Positions 50,716 through 63,961 of a stretch of 64,000 nucleotides of DNA are shown here, one piece after another (positions within the stretch are counted from its first letter, which is position 1; each line of letters starts with the position of its first letter). The notes under the pieces were generated by a model. It was not told the origin of the DNA and did not search any database. It was given only the letters and a program-made list of their open reading frames with translations. Location: the NCBI GenBank assembly GCA_002840155.1, contig PGZH01000008.1, positions 372,001 through 436,000 of the forward strand, written 5' to 3'. The translations under genes were made by a program, and so were the position numbers. Source of the stretch: Gammaproteobacteria bacterium HGW-Gammaproteobacteria-13. Lineage in GTDB: Bacteria > Pseudomonadota > Gammaproteobacteria > Pseudomonadales > Pseudomonadaceae.

Positions 50716-51771
50716 TCAGTCCTTCACGGGGGCTGGAGTAGTCAGGGAGAGAAAGTGTTCAGCAACATCGAGCATGCGGTTGGCAAAACCCCACTCGTTG
50801 TCGAACCAGGCCAACAGATTCACCAGACGCGGCCCGGAGACGCGGGTCTGGCTGCCATCGACAATCGCCGAGTGCGGGTCATGGTTGAAGTCGCAACTGG
50901 CGTGTGGCAGTTCGGTATAGGCCAGCAGGCCTTTTAGCGGGCCGCTCTCGGCCGCCTGACGCAACACGGCGTTGATCTCGGCCGCCGACGTATCGCGCGC
51001 GGTCTGCAAGGTTATATCCAGGCACGAAACATTCACCGTCGGCACGCGAATAGCTTTGGCCTGGATGCGCCCGCTTAGTTCCGGCAGCAGGCGCTCGATA
51101 CCGCGCGCCAGGCCGGTGGACACCGGAATCACCGACTGGAAGGCCGAGCGCGTACGGCGCAGGTCTTCGTGGTGATAGGCATCGATCACCGGCTGGTCAT
51201 TCATCGCCGAGTGGATGGTGGTGATCGACACGTAGTCGATGCCCACCGTCTCATTCAGCAACTTGAGCAGCGGCACGCCACAGTTGGTGGTGCAGGAGGC
51301 GTTGGACACCAGCTGTTCGCGGCCCGTCAGGCAATCCTGATTGACCCCGTAGACCACCGTAGCGTCGATATCCGCCTCACTGGCCATCGGTTGCGAGAGC
51401 AACAGGCGCGGCGCGCCCGCATCGATAAAGCGCTGGGCATCGGCACGGCTGGTGTATTGGCCCGAGCATTCGAGCAGCAGGTCGATATCCAGGGCTGCCC
51501 AATCGATGGCCTCAGGCGTCGCCTGACGCAGCACTTTCACGCAGTCGCCATTGATATGCAGGCAATCACCGTCGACCTTCACCTCACCGGGGAAACGCCC
51601 GTGGGTGGAGTCGAAACGCGTCAGGTATTCGATGCTGGCCTGGTCGGCTAGGTCGTTCAGCGCGACGATTTCCAGCTGCGCCCCGGCGCCACGCTCATGC
51701 AACGCGCGCAGCACGCAGCGGCCGATCCGGCCGTAGCCGTTGAGGGCAATTCGATAGGGGCGCTTGGACAT
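50716..51771 (-). CDS. epd: Erythrose-4-phosphate dehydrogenase
   Basis: 351 aa, GAPDH-like. N-terminal NAD motif RIALNGYGRIGRCVLRAL, catalytic Cys in SNASCTTNCGVPLLK, His in SITTIHSAMNDQP. The sequence and its position between tkt and pgk point to Epd (pyridoxal 5'-phosphate synthesis) rather than GapA. The ATG at 51771 (MSKRPYRIALNG) is the family start; 17 upstream codons are not. It oxidises D-erythrose 4-phosphate, a product of the transketolase upstream. Confidence 0.94.
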   Translation of the reverse strand: MSKRPYRIALNGYGRIGRCVLRALHERGAGAQLEIVALNDLADQASIEYLTRFDSTHGRFPGEVKVDGDCLHINGDCVKVLRQATPEAIDWAALDIDLLLECSGQYTSRADAQRFIDAGAPRLLLSQPMASEADIDATVVYGVNQDCLTGREQLVSNASCTTNCGVPLLKLLNETVGIDYVSITTIHSAMNDQPVIDAYHHEDLRRTRSAFQSVIPVSTGLARGIERLLPELSGRIQAKAIRVPTVNVSCLDITLQTARDTSAAEINAVLRQAAESGPLKGLLAYTELPHASCDFNHDPHSAIVDGSQTRVSGPRLVNLLAWFDNEWGFANRMLDVAEHFLSLTTPAPVKD

Positions 51772-51837
51772 GGCGATCTCGATGGGGAAGCGGAGATGGC
51801 TGAGCCGCAGAGAGCGGCCCAACCATCATGCAGCGGA

Positions 51838-53838
51838 TCAGGCTTCCAGCAGCTCGGCGGCGGTTTCCAGGATGTTTTCGACGGTGAAGCCGAATTCCTC
51901 GAACAGCGCCGGCGCCGGGGCAGACTCACCGAAGGTGGTCATGCCGATGATGCGACCTTCCAGACCCACGTACTTGTACCAGTAGTCGGCATGCGAGGCT
52001 TCGATGGCGATCCGCGCACCGACTTGCACCGGCAACACGGCTTGCTTGTAGCCGGCGTCCTGCTGGTCGAACACGCTGGTCGACGGCATCGAGACCACAC
52101 GCACCTGGCGGCCCTGCTCTTCCAGCTTGGCGGCAGCCTGCATGGCCAGGCCGATTTCCGAACCGGTGGCGATCAGGATCAGTTCCGGCTCGCCAGCGCA
52201 GTCTTTCAGCACATAGCCACCACGCGCGACATCAGCCAGCTGCTGGGCGCTGCGGGCCTGGTGCGGTAGGTTCTGCCGGCTGAAGATCAGTGCGGACGGG
52301 CCGTCGTTGCGCTCGATGGCGTATTTCCAGGCCACTGCCGACTCCACGGCGTCGCATGGGCGCCAGGTGTCGAGGTTCGGCGTGCCACGCAGGCTGGCCA
52401 GCTGCTCGATTGGCTGGTGGGTAGGGCCGTCTTCGCCGAGGCCGATGGAGTCGTGGGTAAACACGAACAGCACACGCTGCTTCATCAGCGCGGCCATGCG
52501 CACGGCGTTGCGCGCGTATTCCATAAAGATCAGGAAGGTCGCGCCGTACGGCACGAAACCGCCATGCAGGGCCACGCCGTTCATGATCGCGCTCATGCCG
52601 AACTCGCGCACGCCGTAGAACATGTAGTTGCCGGAGGCATCGTCAGCCGACACGCCCTTGCAGCCTTTCCACAGGGTCAGGTTGGAGCCGGCCAGGTCCG
52701 CCGAACCGCCGAGGAATTCCGGCAGCAGTGGGCCGAAAGCGTTCAGCGCATTCTGGCTGGCCTTGCGGCTGGCGATGGTTTCGCCCTTCTCAGCAACTTC
52801 CTGAACATAGGCAGCGGCTTTGGCGGCGAAATCGGCGGGCAGCTCACCGGCGACGCGGCGTTTGAACTCGCTGGCCAGCTCCGGATAGGCGGCGGCGTAG
52901 GCAGCAAAGCGCTCGTTCCACTCGGCCTCGGCGGCAGCACCGGCAGCCTTGGCGTCCCACTCGGCGTAGATGTCGGCCGGGATTTCGAACGGGCCATGGT
53001 TCCAGCCTAGGGTGGCGCGGGTCAGGGCGATTTCATCGTTGCCCAGCGGTGCGCCGTGGCACTCTTCCTTGCCCTGCTTGTTCGGCGAACCGAAGCCGAT
53101 GGTGGTCTTGCAGCAGATCAGGGTCGGACGGTCGCTGGTCTTGCGCGCGGTCTCGATGGCGATCTTGATTTCGTCGGCGTCGTGGCCGTCGACATTGCGA
53201 ATCACCTGCCAGCCGTAGGCTTCGAAGCGCGCCGGGGTGTCGTCGGTGAACCAGCCATGCACTTCGCCGTCGATGGAGATGCCGTTGTCGTCATAAAACG
53301 CCACCAGCTTGCCCAGACCGAGGGTGCCGGCCAGCGAGCAGACTTCATGGCTGATGCCTTCCATCATGCAGCCGTCGCCGAGGAAGGCGTAGGTGAAGTG
53401 GTCAACGATCTGGTGGCCGTCGCGGTTGAACTGCGCGCCCAGCACTTTTTCGGCGATGGCGAAACCCACGGCATTGGCGATGCCCTGGCCCAGCGGGCCG
53501 GTGGTGGTTTCCACACCAGGGGTGTAGCCGTATTCCGGGTGGCCCGGGGTGCGGCTGTGCAGCTGGCGGAAGTTTTTCAGGTCTTCGATGCCCAGGTCGT
53601 AACCGGTCAGGTGCAGCAGCGAGTAGATCAGCATCGAACCGTGGCCGTTGGACAGAACAAAGCGGTCACGGTCAGCGAATTTCGGATTGCTTGGATTGTG
53701 CTTGAGGAAATCACGCCACAGCACTTCGGCGATATCCGCCATACCCATCGGGGCACCGGGGTGGCCGCTGTTGGCTTTCTGCACGGCATCCATGCTCAGG
53801 GCACGAATGGCATTGGCTCGCTCACGACGGCTGGGCAT
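51838..53838 (-). CDS. tkt: Transketolase
   Basis: 666 aa thiamine diphosphate enzyme of the pentose phosphate pathway. The N-terminal [22 protein letters not shown], the ThDP loop [18 protein letters not shown] and the second signature [18 protein letters not shown] are present. The ATG at 53838 begins the conserved N-terminus ([16 protein letters not shown]). First gene of the tkt-epd-pgk run; the following gap to epd is 66 bp. Confidence 0.98.
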   Translation of the reverse strand: MPSRRERANAIRALSMDAVQKANSGHPGAPMGMADIAEVLWRDFLKHNPSNPKFADRDRFVLSNGHGSMLIYSLLHLTGYDLGIEDLKNFRQLHSRTPGHPEYGYTPGVETTTGPLGQGIANAVGFAIAEKVLGAQFNRDGHQIVDHFTYAFLGDGCMMEGISHEVCSLAGTLGLGKLVAFYDDNGISIDGEVHGWFTDDTPARFEAYGWQVIRNVDGHDADEIKIAIETARKTSDRPTLICCKTTIGFGSPNKQGKEECHGAPLGNDEIALTRATLGWNHGPFEIPADIYAEWDAKAAGAAAEAEWNERFAAYAAAYPELASEFKRRVAGELPADFAAKAAAYVQEVAEKGETIASRKASQNALNAFGPLLPEFLGGSADLAGSNLTLWKGCKGVSADDASGNYMFYGVREFGMSAIMNGVALHGGFVPYGATFLIFMEYARNAVRMAALMKQRVLFVFTHDSIGLGEDGPTHQPIEQLASLRGTPNLDTWRPCDAVESAVAWKYAIERNDGPSALIFSRQNLPHQARSAQQLADVARGGYVLKDCAGEPELILIATGSEIGLAMQAAAKLEEQGRQVRVVSMPSTSVFDQQDAGYKQAVLPVQVGARIAIEASHADYWYKYVGLEGRIIGMTTFGESAPAPALFEEFGFTVENILETAAELLEA

Positions 53839-53974
53839 CACTGAATCTCCTACGGGGCTGCTTGGGCAACTGGGGGTCGAAAAAGGCGGCCATTTTCGCC
53901 CAGCGGGGCCTATTGGGGCAATCACAGATGGTCGTTAACCCCGGACAATCGGCAATTAGCTCCGGCCAGACGCC

Positions 53975-55099
53975 TCAAATCGACGTTTGCGTGGCCAGGC
54001 ACGGCGCGCGAAACAGCTCGCCATGCCACAAACCGTACAGAGTGCGGCGCATCACCAGCAACCAGACCAGCACCAGCTTGGCCGCCAGCAGCAGCCCCAC
54101 CCAGGTGAAGAAGGCCAAGCCGGTCAGCTGCTGCAAGGCAAAGGTGGCCAGGGTGAACACCCCCAGCGGGAAGGTAAAGCCCCACCAGCCCAGGTTGAAC
54201 GGCAACTCACGGCGCAGGTAATGCTGGGTGAACAGGCTGGCCGCCACCAGCCACCACAACCCCGCGCCCCACAGCGCCAACCCGCCGACCAGGCCCAACT
54301 GCTGCGCCATCTCGGCCGCACCCTGCAGGGCCGTCCCCTGCCAGGCCTGCGGCGCTGCCTGACCCAGGCTGATCAGGCCCAGGCAACCGGTGGCCAGCGG
54401 CCCCAATGGCAACCAGCTGCTGGCGGCAAAATCCATATCCGGCAACTTGTGCAGGGCCAGGCGCAGCAGCACCAGGGCGATCAGGGCAAACGCCAGGCTC
54501 AGCGACAACCCCCACAGCACATAGCCCAGGCTGAGCAGCAACTGCGCCGACTCTGCAGCCAGGTGTGGCGCCAGTGCCGCCGCGCCGCTGGCCACCACTT
54601 CGGGTGCGACAATCGGCAGCAGCCAAACGCCGGTCAGGGTTTCCAGCACATGCTTCTGCCGGGTGAACATCAAATACGGCACGCCGAGCGCAGCGCCCAG
54701 GGCCAAGACCAACGCCAGCCACCACAAGCCATGAGCCAGCGTCACGAGGGCGGCGCCATGCAGCGGCACGGCAAACAGCAGCAGGCCGTTGATCACCTGC
54801 ACCAGCCCCATGGGGATCGCCCCCAGAAACATCGACTGCACCGGGTGATCGAGCATCGGCCAGAGGGTGTCGCGAAACAGCAGCAGGCGTGCGGCAAACA
54901 GCAGACTGAACAGCGCGAACAACAACACCGTCAGCCACCACAGGCCTTCGGCCAGCAACAGCTGCCCTGGGAAAGACAGCGGCAGCTTGGCCACCACCTG
55001 GGCCAGCACGCCGGTGCCCATGGTCATGGCGAACCAGTTGGGGGTGAATTGACGAACAAAAGCCAGCGGTTCATGCAAACGGGTAAAGGGGCGCAACAT
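53975..55099 (-). CDS. TDT-family transporter (TehA/Ssu1/SLAC1-like)
   Basis: 374 aa with about ten hydrophobic helices. The conserved opening FTPNWFAMTMGTGVLAQV and the repeated Gly/Ala-rich helices identify the tellurite-resistance/dicarboxylate transporter family, whose fungal and some bacterial members export sulfite. Start at 55099 (MLRPFTRLHEPLAF). It is divergent from a LysR gene with 110 bp between. Sulfite export is inferred from family and from the sulfur-related genes that follow; malate or other anions remain possible. Confidence 0.85.
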   Translation of the reverse strand: MLRPFTRLHEPLAFVRQFTPNWFAMTMGTGVLAQVVAKLPLSFPGQLLLAEGLWWLTVLLFALFSLLFAARLLLFRDTLWPMLDHPVQSMFLGAIPMGLVQVINGLLLFAVPLHGAALVTLAHGLWWLALVLALGAALGVPYLMFTRQKHVLETLTGVWLLPIVAPEVVASGAAALAPHLAAESAQLLLSLGYVLWGLSLSLAFALIALVLLRLALHKLPDMDFAASSWLPLGPLATGCLGLISLGQAAPQAWQGTALQGAAEMAQQLGLVGGLALWGAGLWWLVAASLFTQHYLRRELPFNLGWWGFTFPLGVFTLATFALQQLTGLAFFTWVGLLLAAKLVLVWLLVMRRTLYGLWHGELFRAPCLATQTSI

Positions 55100-55209
55100 C
55101 ACGGCATTCCTCACAGACAATCGCCACTGGCGATCCATGACTGGGAGGTTAGGCACAGCCGTGCTATAGGTAAAATACATATAAAAGATACAAGGCATAC
55201 CTTCTATTT
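55100..55209. promoter_or_regulatory. Divergent control region of the TDT transporter and LysR regulator
   Basis: An AT-rich stretch (55160-55209) contains an imperfect inverted repeat, ATAGGTA (from 55166) and TACCTTCTAT (to 55208), a plausible LysR-type site (T-N11-A-like). No clear -10/-35 pair was assigned. Confidence 0.35.
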
Positions 55210-56121
55210 ATGAATCTGCACCACCTCAAGGTCTTTCTCGCCATCGCCCAGACCGGCAGCATCAGCGCCGGGGCCGCCCGCCTGTTTATCAGCCAGCCGG
55301 CGGTGACCCGCGAGATCCGCGAGCTGGAAGCCCGCCTGCGCCTGCCACTGTTCGACCGACAAAGCCGCGGCGTCACCCTCACCGCTGCCGGGCAACGCTT
55401 GCTGCCCTATGCCGAGCGCATCTTTGCTCTGGAGCAGGCCGCCGAGCGTGACCTGCAGGCGTTCGCCAGCCTCGGCTGCGGTGAGCTGCATCTGGGCGCC
55501 AGCGCCACCCTGGGCAGCTACCTGTTGCCGGCGCTGGTGGCGCAGTTTCATCAGCAGTACCCCGGCCTGCAGCTGAGCCTGCAAATCGACAATACAGCGG
55601 CCTGCCTGCAACAGCTGGAAGACAACACCATCACCTTGGCGTTTATCGAAGGGCCATTCGCCCCGGAGCAGTTCAACCACCGCCACCTGGGCACGGATGC
55701 GTTGCTGCCCGTCGCCAGTCCCAATCATCCGCTGGCCAAGCAGGTAGCCATCAGCCCGATTGAGCTGGCCGACGCCGCCCTGCTGATCCGCGAACAGGGT
55801 TCCGGCACCCGCGCCACCCTGGAGCAGGCTTACCAGGCGCTCGGCCTGCAGCCGCGTATCGCCATGGCCCTGGGCAACAGCGAGGCGCTAAAGCGCAGCC
55901 TGTTGGCCGGCCAAACTGTGGCCTGGATCTCCGAACTGGCGGTGCAGCAGGAGCTGCGCAACGGACAGCTGTGCCACCTGCCCGTTCGCGACTTGCAGAT
56001 CAGCCGCGACCTGCATGCCGTCTGGCGCCGCGAACACAGCCTGAGCCCTGCAGCGGTCGCGCTGCTGGAACAGGTCGAACAGGCACTGAGCACCAGCAAG
56101 GGCAATATCAAAACTTTTTGA
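55210..56121 (+). CDS. LysR-family transcriptional regulator
   Basis: 303 aa. Winged helix-turn-helix at residues 1-60 (FLAIAQTGSISAGAARLFISQPAVTREIRELEARL), followed by the PBP-like effector domain (GELHLGASATLGSYLLPALVAQF). It is divergent from the TDT transporter, which it probably regulates. Sequence style is like CbbR/YeiE members; YeiE-type regulators have been linked to sulfite, which would suit the partner. The last ten codons form the left arm of the palindrome at 56093-56136. Confidence 0.87.
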   Translation: MNLHHLKVFLAIAQTGSISAGAARLFISQPAVTREIRELEARLRLPLFDRQSRGVTLTAAGQRLLPYAERIFALEQAAERDLQAFASLGCGELHLGASATLGSYLLPALVAQFHQQYPGLQLSLQIDNTAACLQQLEDNTITLAFIEGPFAPEQFNHRHLGTDALLPVASPNHPLAKQVAISPIELADAALLIREQGSGTRATLEQAYQALGLQPRIAMALGNSEALKRSLLAGQTVAWISELAVQQELRNGQLCHLPVRDLQISRDLHAVWRREHSLSPAAVALLEQVEQALSTSKGNIKTF

Positions 56122-56136
56122 TATTGCCCTTGCTGG
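56093..56136. promoter_or_regulatory. 21-bp perfect palindrome, probable SahR operator
   Basis: Arms CCAGCAAGGGCAATATCAAAA and TTTTGATATTGCCCTTGCTGG are an exact inverted repeat around CT. No T run follows on either strand, so it does not look like a terminator. The right arm overlaps a candidate -35 box of the downstream ArsR/methyltransferase gene, and the centre (ATATCAAAA ... TTTTGATAT) suits a dimeric repressor of the ArsR type. The left arm lies inside the end of the LysR gene. Confidence 0.65.
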
Positions 56137-56158
56137 ATAAAAAGTGACCGACTAGACT
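56130..56158 (+). promoter_or_regulatory. Candidate sigma-70 promoter of sahR-metK
   Basis: TTGCTG (56130-56135), a 17-bp spacer and TAGACT (56153-56158). The predicted start of transcription falls within a few bases of the ATG at 56168, so the message would be nearly leaderless; no ribosome-binding site is seen before that ATG. Confidence 0.45.
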
Positions 56159-56167
56159 GCCCAGCCT

Positions 56168-57195
56168 ATGAATATGCGCGCCTCCCATCTGGCCTTTGAG
56201 CCGGTCGACGCCCTCGCTGCCCTGTGCAAGGCCAGTGGTGATGCGCTGCGCCTGAACATTCTGCGCACCCTGGCCAACGACTCGTTCGGCGTACTGGAGC
56301 TGGCGCAGATCTTCGCCACCGGTCAATCCGGCATCAGTCACCACCTTAAAGTCCTGGCGCAAGCAGGCCTGGTAGCCACCCGCCGCGAAGGCAATGCGAT
56401 CTTCTACCGCCGCGCCCTGGCTCAGGGTGAGCAACTGGGCAGTCGTCTGCATGCGGCGCTGCTGGAAGAGGTCGATCAGCTGTCGCTACCGGCCGAGGTG
56501 CAGGGACGGATTACCGAAGTGCATAGCCAGCGCGCGGCCGCCAGTCAGGAATTTTTCGCCCGCAGCGCGGCGAGCTTCCAGGCGCAGCAGGACCTGATCG
56601 CTGGCCTGCCGCAGTACCGCGACAGCGTGCTGGCCCTGCTCGATTCCCTGGGCTTTGCCCGTGACGCCAGCGCCGTGGAAATCGGCCCCGGTGACGGCGG
56701 CTTTCTCCCGGAATTGGCGCGGCGTTTCCAGCAGGTGCTGGCCCTCGACAACAGCGCGGCGATGCTTGAACTGGCCCGTCAACGTTGTACCGAGGAAGGC
56801 CTGGCCAATGTTCAGCTGCAACTGGCCGACGCCCTGCAGGACGACTACCCCGCCGCCGACTGCCTGGTGCTGAACATGGTGCTACACCACTTCGCCGCCC
56901 CGGCCGACGCGCTCAAGCAGCTGGCGCAGCGCGTGAAACCCGGCGGCAGCCTGCTGATCACCGAACTGTGCAGCCACAACCAGAGCTGGGCCCGCGAGGC
57001 CTGCGGCGACCTCTGGCTGGGCTTCGAACAGGACGACCTGGCGCGCTGGGCTATAGCCGCCGGCCTCAACACCTGCGAAAGCCTCTATGTGGGCCTGCGC
57101 AACGGCTTCCAGATTCAGGTGCGGCACTTTGCCAAACCGCCACTCACTCATGGCCCACGGGCTGCAATTACCGGTAACCAACAGGAACCCGCACG

Positions 57196-57199
<4 letters not shown>
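56168..57199 (+). CDS. sahR: SahR-like regulator: ArsR-type DNA-binding domain fused to a SAM-methyltransferase-like domain
   Basis: 343 aa. Residues about 15-100 form an ArsR winged helix ([35 protein letters not shown]), and residues 160-310 form a class I methyltransferase fold with motif [10 protein letters not shown] (170-178). This fusion, placed before metK, matches SahR, the repressor of SAM-cycle genes that lets go of DNA when it binds S-adenosylhomocysteine. It overlaps metK by ATGA. The palindrome at 56093-56136 is its likely operator. That the C-terminal domain senses SAH rather than methylating a substrate is knowledge of the family, not seen here. Confidence 0.85.
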
Positions 57200-58386
<1,187 letters not shown>

Positions 58387-58405
58387 GCCCAAATCGGCTG
58401 AATAG

Positions 58406-58428
58406 AAAACCCGCTACGGCGGGTTTTT
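58406..58428. terminator. metK terminator
   Basis: Stem AAAACCCGC / GCGGGTTTT with loop TACG, then TTTATTG. It lies between metK and a convergent solute-binding protein gene. Confidence 0.9.
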
Positions 58429-58456
58429 TATTGCGCTCAACAGGCGACCCGCCGCA

Positions 58457-59371
58457 CTAGGGCATCGGCGTAAACCAATAGGCAGGCTTGTCGAACGGAT
58501 GGTTCGAGGAAAGATGGGGGTTGGCAATCCTCAATGTGCGCCGACGATCCAGGCCGAGCTGCTCGATGGTGGCGGCATATTCTTCGGTAAACAGCCGATC
58601 CAGGGTGCCATCGGCAATCAGCGCCAGCATGCCCTCCTCGACACGCTGCGCGCGCAGCCGCCCCTCGTCGGTACGGGCAAACCAGAAGTACACCGGCAAC
58701 GGGTAATACAGCAGCAACTCGCGCTCGATGGCCATCTGCGGGTATTGCGTGCGCCAATGCGCCAGCTCGCCACTCACCTCACTGACGCCTCGGCCGAAGG
58801 CATCGAAACGCCGCAGCATCAGCATATGGAACAGACCCTCATAGCTGCTGCCGGTGACCACCGGTAAACCAGCAGCCCGGTACACCGCGACATCAGACCA
58901 CTCACGCTGCTGACCAAAGCGCAGCTGGCGTAACTGCTCCAACGACTGCACACCGGCAAAGCGTGGCTGATCTTCGGCCTGAATCAGGAACACCCGGTAA
59001 CCGAGCAAGCCCTTGTCGACCGGAATCTTTACCGGCAGCAGCGCCTCTTCCAGGGTCTGCGTGGCATCCAGCACCAGGGTATTGAGGCCAATCTGCGGGC
59101 GTTGCATCTCGACTACCTGCAGCTTCTCGCTCATCGGCTGGCCAGGCTCAAGTCGATAATCGCCGTACTTGCTGCGCGTCACCTCCAGCGCCGCACGCAA
59201 TACGCGCCAGTGATAGTCATAGCGCTGGTCACCCGCCGTTTCCGGCGCGTTGTGCACAAAACGCCACTGCGGCGCCACATCATCAGCCGCACGCACCACG
59301 CCAAAAGGCGCAAAGCCCATAGCACACAGGCACACACACACCCGACTAAACCGCTGCAAACCCATTGGCAT
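58457..59371 (-). CDS. Periplasmic solute-binding-protein-like protein, orphan
   Basis: 304 aa from the ATG at 59371, followed by a hydrophobic, Cys-rich signal peptide (VCVCLCAMGFAPFGVV, encoded over a short CA-repeat). The body has the overall look of a family-3 solute-binding fold (LRFGQQREWSDVAVYRAAGLPV ... DRLFTEEY) with a long N-terminal insertion. No transporter genes adjoin. The signal region is divergent with ligB. The family is less certain than for the other two orphan binding proteins here. Confidence 0.65.
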   Translation of the reverse strand: MPMGLQRFSRVCVCLCAMGFAPFGVVRAADDVAPQWRFVHNAPETAGDQRYDYHWRVLRAALEVTRSKYGDYRLEPGQPMSEKLQVVEMQRPQIGLNTLVLDATQTLEEALLPVKIPVDKGLLGYRVFLIQAEDQPRFAGVQSLEQLRQLRFGQQREWSDVAVYRAAGLPVVTGSSYEGLFHMLMLRRFDAFGRGVSEVSGELAHWRTQYPQMAIERELLLYYPLPVYFWFARTDEGRLRAQRVEEGMLALIADGTLDRLFTEEYAATIEQLGLDRRRTLRIANPHLSSNHPFDKPAYWFTPMP

Positions 59372-59420
59372 AACGACAACCACCCCCAAACACGCGCTAA
59401 AGCGGACCCGACAAGCATAG

Positions 59421-61136
<1,716 letters not shown>

Positions 61137-61143
61137 GCAAGCG

Positions 61144-61593
61144 TCAGAAGGCGCGAAACTCTTCATGACAAGCCTTGCAGCTGTCTTCGACACGCTGCAT
61201 CGGCGCGGTTAGCGCCTCAGGCTTTAACGGCTGTACGGCCGTGGCGGCCACCAGCGCCGCGGTGCTGGCCTCCATGGTCTGGGCCAGCTCCTGAAAACGC
61301 GCCTGGCGCTGCCAGACATCATCCTTGGCACGGCTTTCATCACCGTCGTCGCGCACCTGCGGGAAGTGCTGCCAGGGCGTGCGGGTCAGCTGATCGAGCT
61401 TGGCGGCGCCCTCAACAAATGCCTGTTCCTTGAACGCCAACCGCCCGCGCAGCATGCCGCCGAGGTCTTCGCTGACCTTGAGCATCTGCTTGAAAATGCT
61501 CTGGCGCTGGCCTTGCGGCGAATTGGGGTCGACACCGCCGCAGCCACTTACGGCCAGCGCCAGTACAACCAGGGACAAGGTTTTAAGCTTCAT
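61144..61593 (-). CDS. Cytochrome c'-type protein with lipoprotein signal
   Basis: 149 aa. The haem motif CKACH is at residues 139-143, close to the C-terminus, and the preceding helical bundle (IFKQMLKVSEDLGGMLRGR ... WQRQARFQELAQTMEA) is the class II cytochrome c' arrangement. The N-terminus carries a lipobox (LAVSGCGG), so it is probably membrane-anchored rather than soluble. Start at 61593. Role in nitric oxide binding or stress is known for the family; nothing here decides it. Confidence 0.83.
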   Translation of the reverse strand: MKLKTLSLVVLALAVSGCGGVDPNSPQGQRQSIFKQMLKVSEDLGGMLRGRLAFKEQAFVEGAAKLDQLTRTPWQHFPQVRDDGDESRAKDDVWQRQARFQELAQTMEASTAALVAATAVQPLKPEALTAPMQRVEDSCKACHEEFRAF

Positions 61594-61716
61594 AACACCT
61601 TCAATGCCAACAGCCGGGTGGATAACGGGCGACAGTATCGCCACCCGTCCGTCACCGGCCAAGCGTGGTGTTTTGCCGCAGATGTCAGAAGCTGCGTGGA
61701 CGCTGAAGCGCAGAGG

Positions 61717-62103
61717 TTAAGCGGATACCACAAACAGGCTGACGATCAGCGCCATCCCGGCGAACCACACCAGCGAACGGATCGGCCCCCAGTCGGCTAG
61801 GTAGCAGAGGAAATACAGCACCCGGCTGAGTACAAAGGCAATCGCCAGTTGATCCAGCAACCCCTGCTCAGCGCCGCCAGCCTGGTGAGCGATGATCACC
61901 GCTGCGGCGAATGCCGGCGTCACCTCAAAGCCGTTGAGCTGGGCGTTGTTGGCACGTTTGCGCCAGCCCTCCAGGCCAGAGAGAAACGCGCGCGGGTCCT
62001 GATTGGCACGCGGTCCGTAGCCTGGGCCAAGGAACTTGGCAGTGGCGGTACTCAAGTAAGGCAGGAAGATAGCGATCATCACGCACCAGTAGGCGAGGGT
62101 CAT
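61717..62103 (-). CDS. MAPEG-family membrane protein
   Basis: 128 aa with about four hydrophobic helices (TLAYWCVMIAIFLPYLS; AFAAAVIIAHQA; AIAFVLSRVLYFLCYLA; SLVWFAGMALIVSLFVV). The loop EGWRKRANNAQLNGFE and the later RVLYFLCYLADW fit the MAPEG fold, which in bacteria includes small membrane proteins of unknown activity. Start at 62103 (MTLAYWC); a longer frame upstream adds 33 residues. It is divergent from the ahcY leader. Confidence 0.78.
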   Translation of the reverse strand: MTLAYWCVMIAIFLPYLSTATAKFLGPGYGPRANQDPRAFLSGLEGWRKRANNAQLNGFEVTPAFAAAVIIAHQAGGAEQGLLDQLAIAFVLSRVLYFLCYLADWGPIRSLVWFAGMALIVSLFVVSA

Positions 62104-62220
62104 ACAGGCTCCAGAGGCTAAAACAGTGAGGCTTGCAGCCTGCCTCAGGTGCACCACCAAGGCCATGGCTGAACTGGCCAGAAGGCACGGCGCAACAGCC
62201 AATTCGCCCGACAGAAAGCC

Positions 62221-62249
62221 TTGGGCTTATGCGCCAGGCTGGCTATACT
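62221..62249 (+). promoter_or_regulatory. Probable sigma-70 promoter of ahcY
   Basis: TTGGGC (62221-62226), exactly 17 bp, TATACT (62244-62249). It lies 50 bp before the SAH riboswitch and gives a leader of about 210 nt. Confidence 0.7.
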
Positions 62250-62298
62250 TCGCCAGCTTCACGCAACCGGCACAGCTCCGGTTGCTCCCGCCACCCGT

Positions 62299-63862
<1,564 letters not shown>

Positions 63863-63864
63863 TG

Positions 63865-63941
63865 CGTAGGGTGGATAAGCCCCTGGCTTATCCACCGCCG
63901 ACTTCCCGCAAGGTGGATGGAAAAACGCCATCCACCCTACG
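63865..63941. repeat. Pseudomonas GTAGGGTGGAT-type palindromic repeat between ahcY and metF
   Basis: Outer arms CGTAGGGTGGAT / ATCCACCCTACG (12 bp, exact) enclose two more hairpins, GTGGATAAGCC / GGCTTATCCAC and GGTGGATGG / CCATCCACC. It is a common Pseudomonas intergenic repeat type and could attenuate or stabilise the ahcY-metF transcript. Confidence 0.82.
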
Positions 63942-63961
63942 TTTCCAAGGCTAGAAACCCT

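Noticed and set aside
53987-55213. 408-codon plus-strand frame opposite the TDT transporter
   Set aside because: Gln/Arg-rich low-complexity translation typical of the reverse of a membrane protein gene.
56093-56136. Reading the perfect palindrome as a Rho-independent terminator of the LysR gene
   Set aside because: There is no T run after either arm and the loop is minimal; overlap with a -35 box favours an operator, although termination is not fully excluded.
59325-59345. CA-rich microsatellite in the signal region of the binding protein at 58457-59371 as a phase-variable tract
   Set aside because: The run is short (about six units with interruptions), so slippage is possible but not supported.
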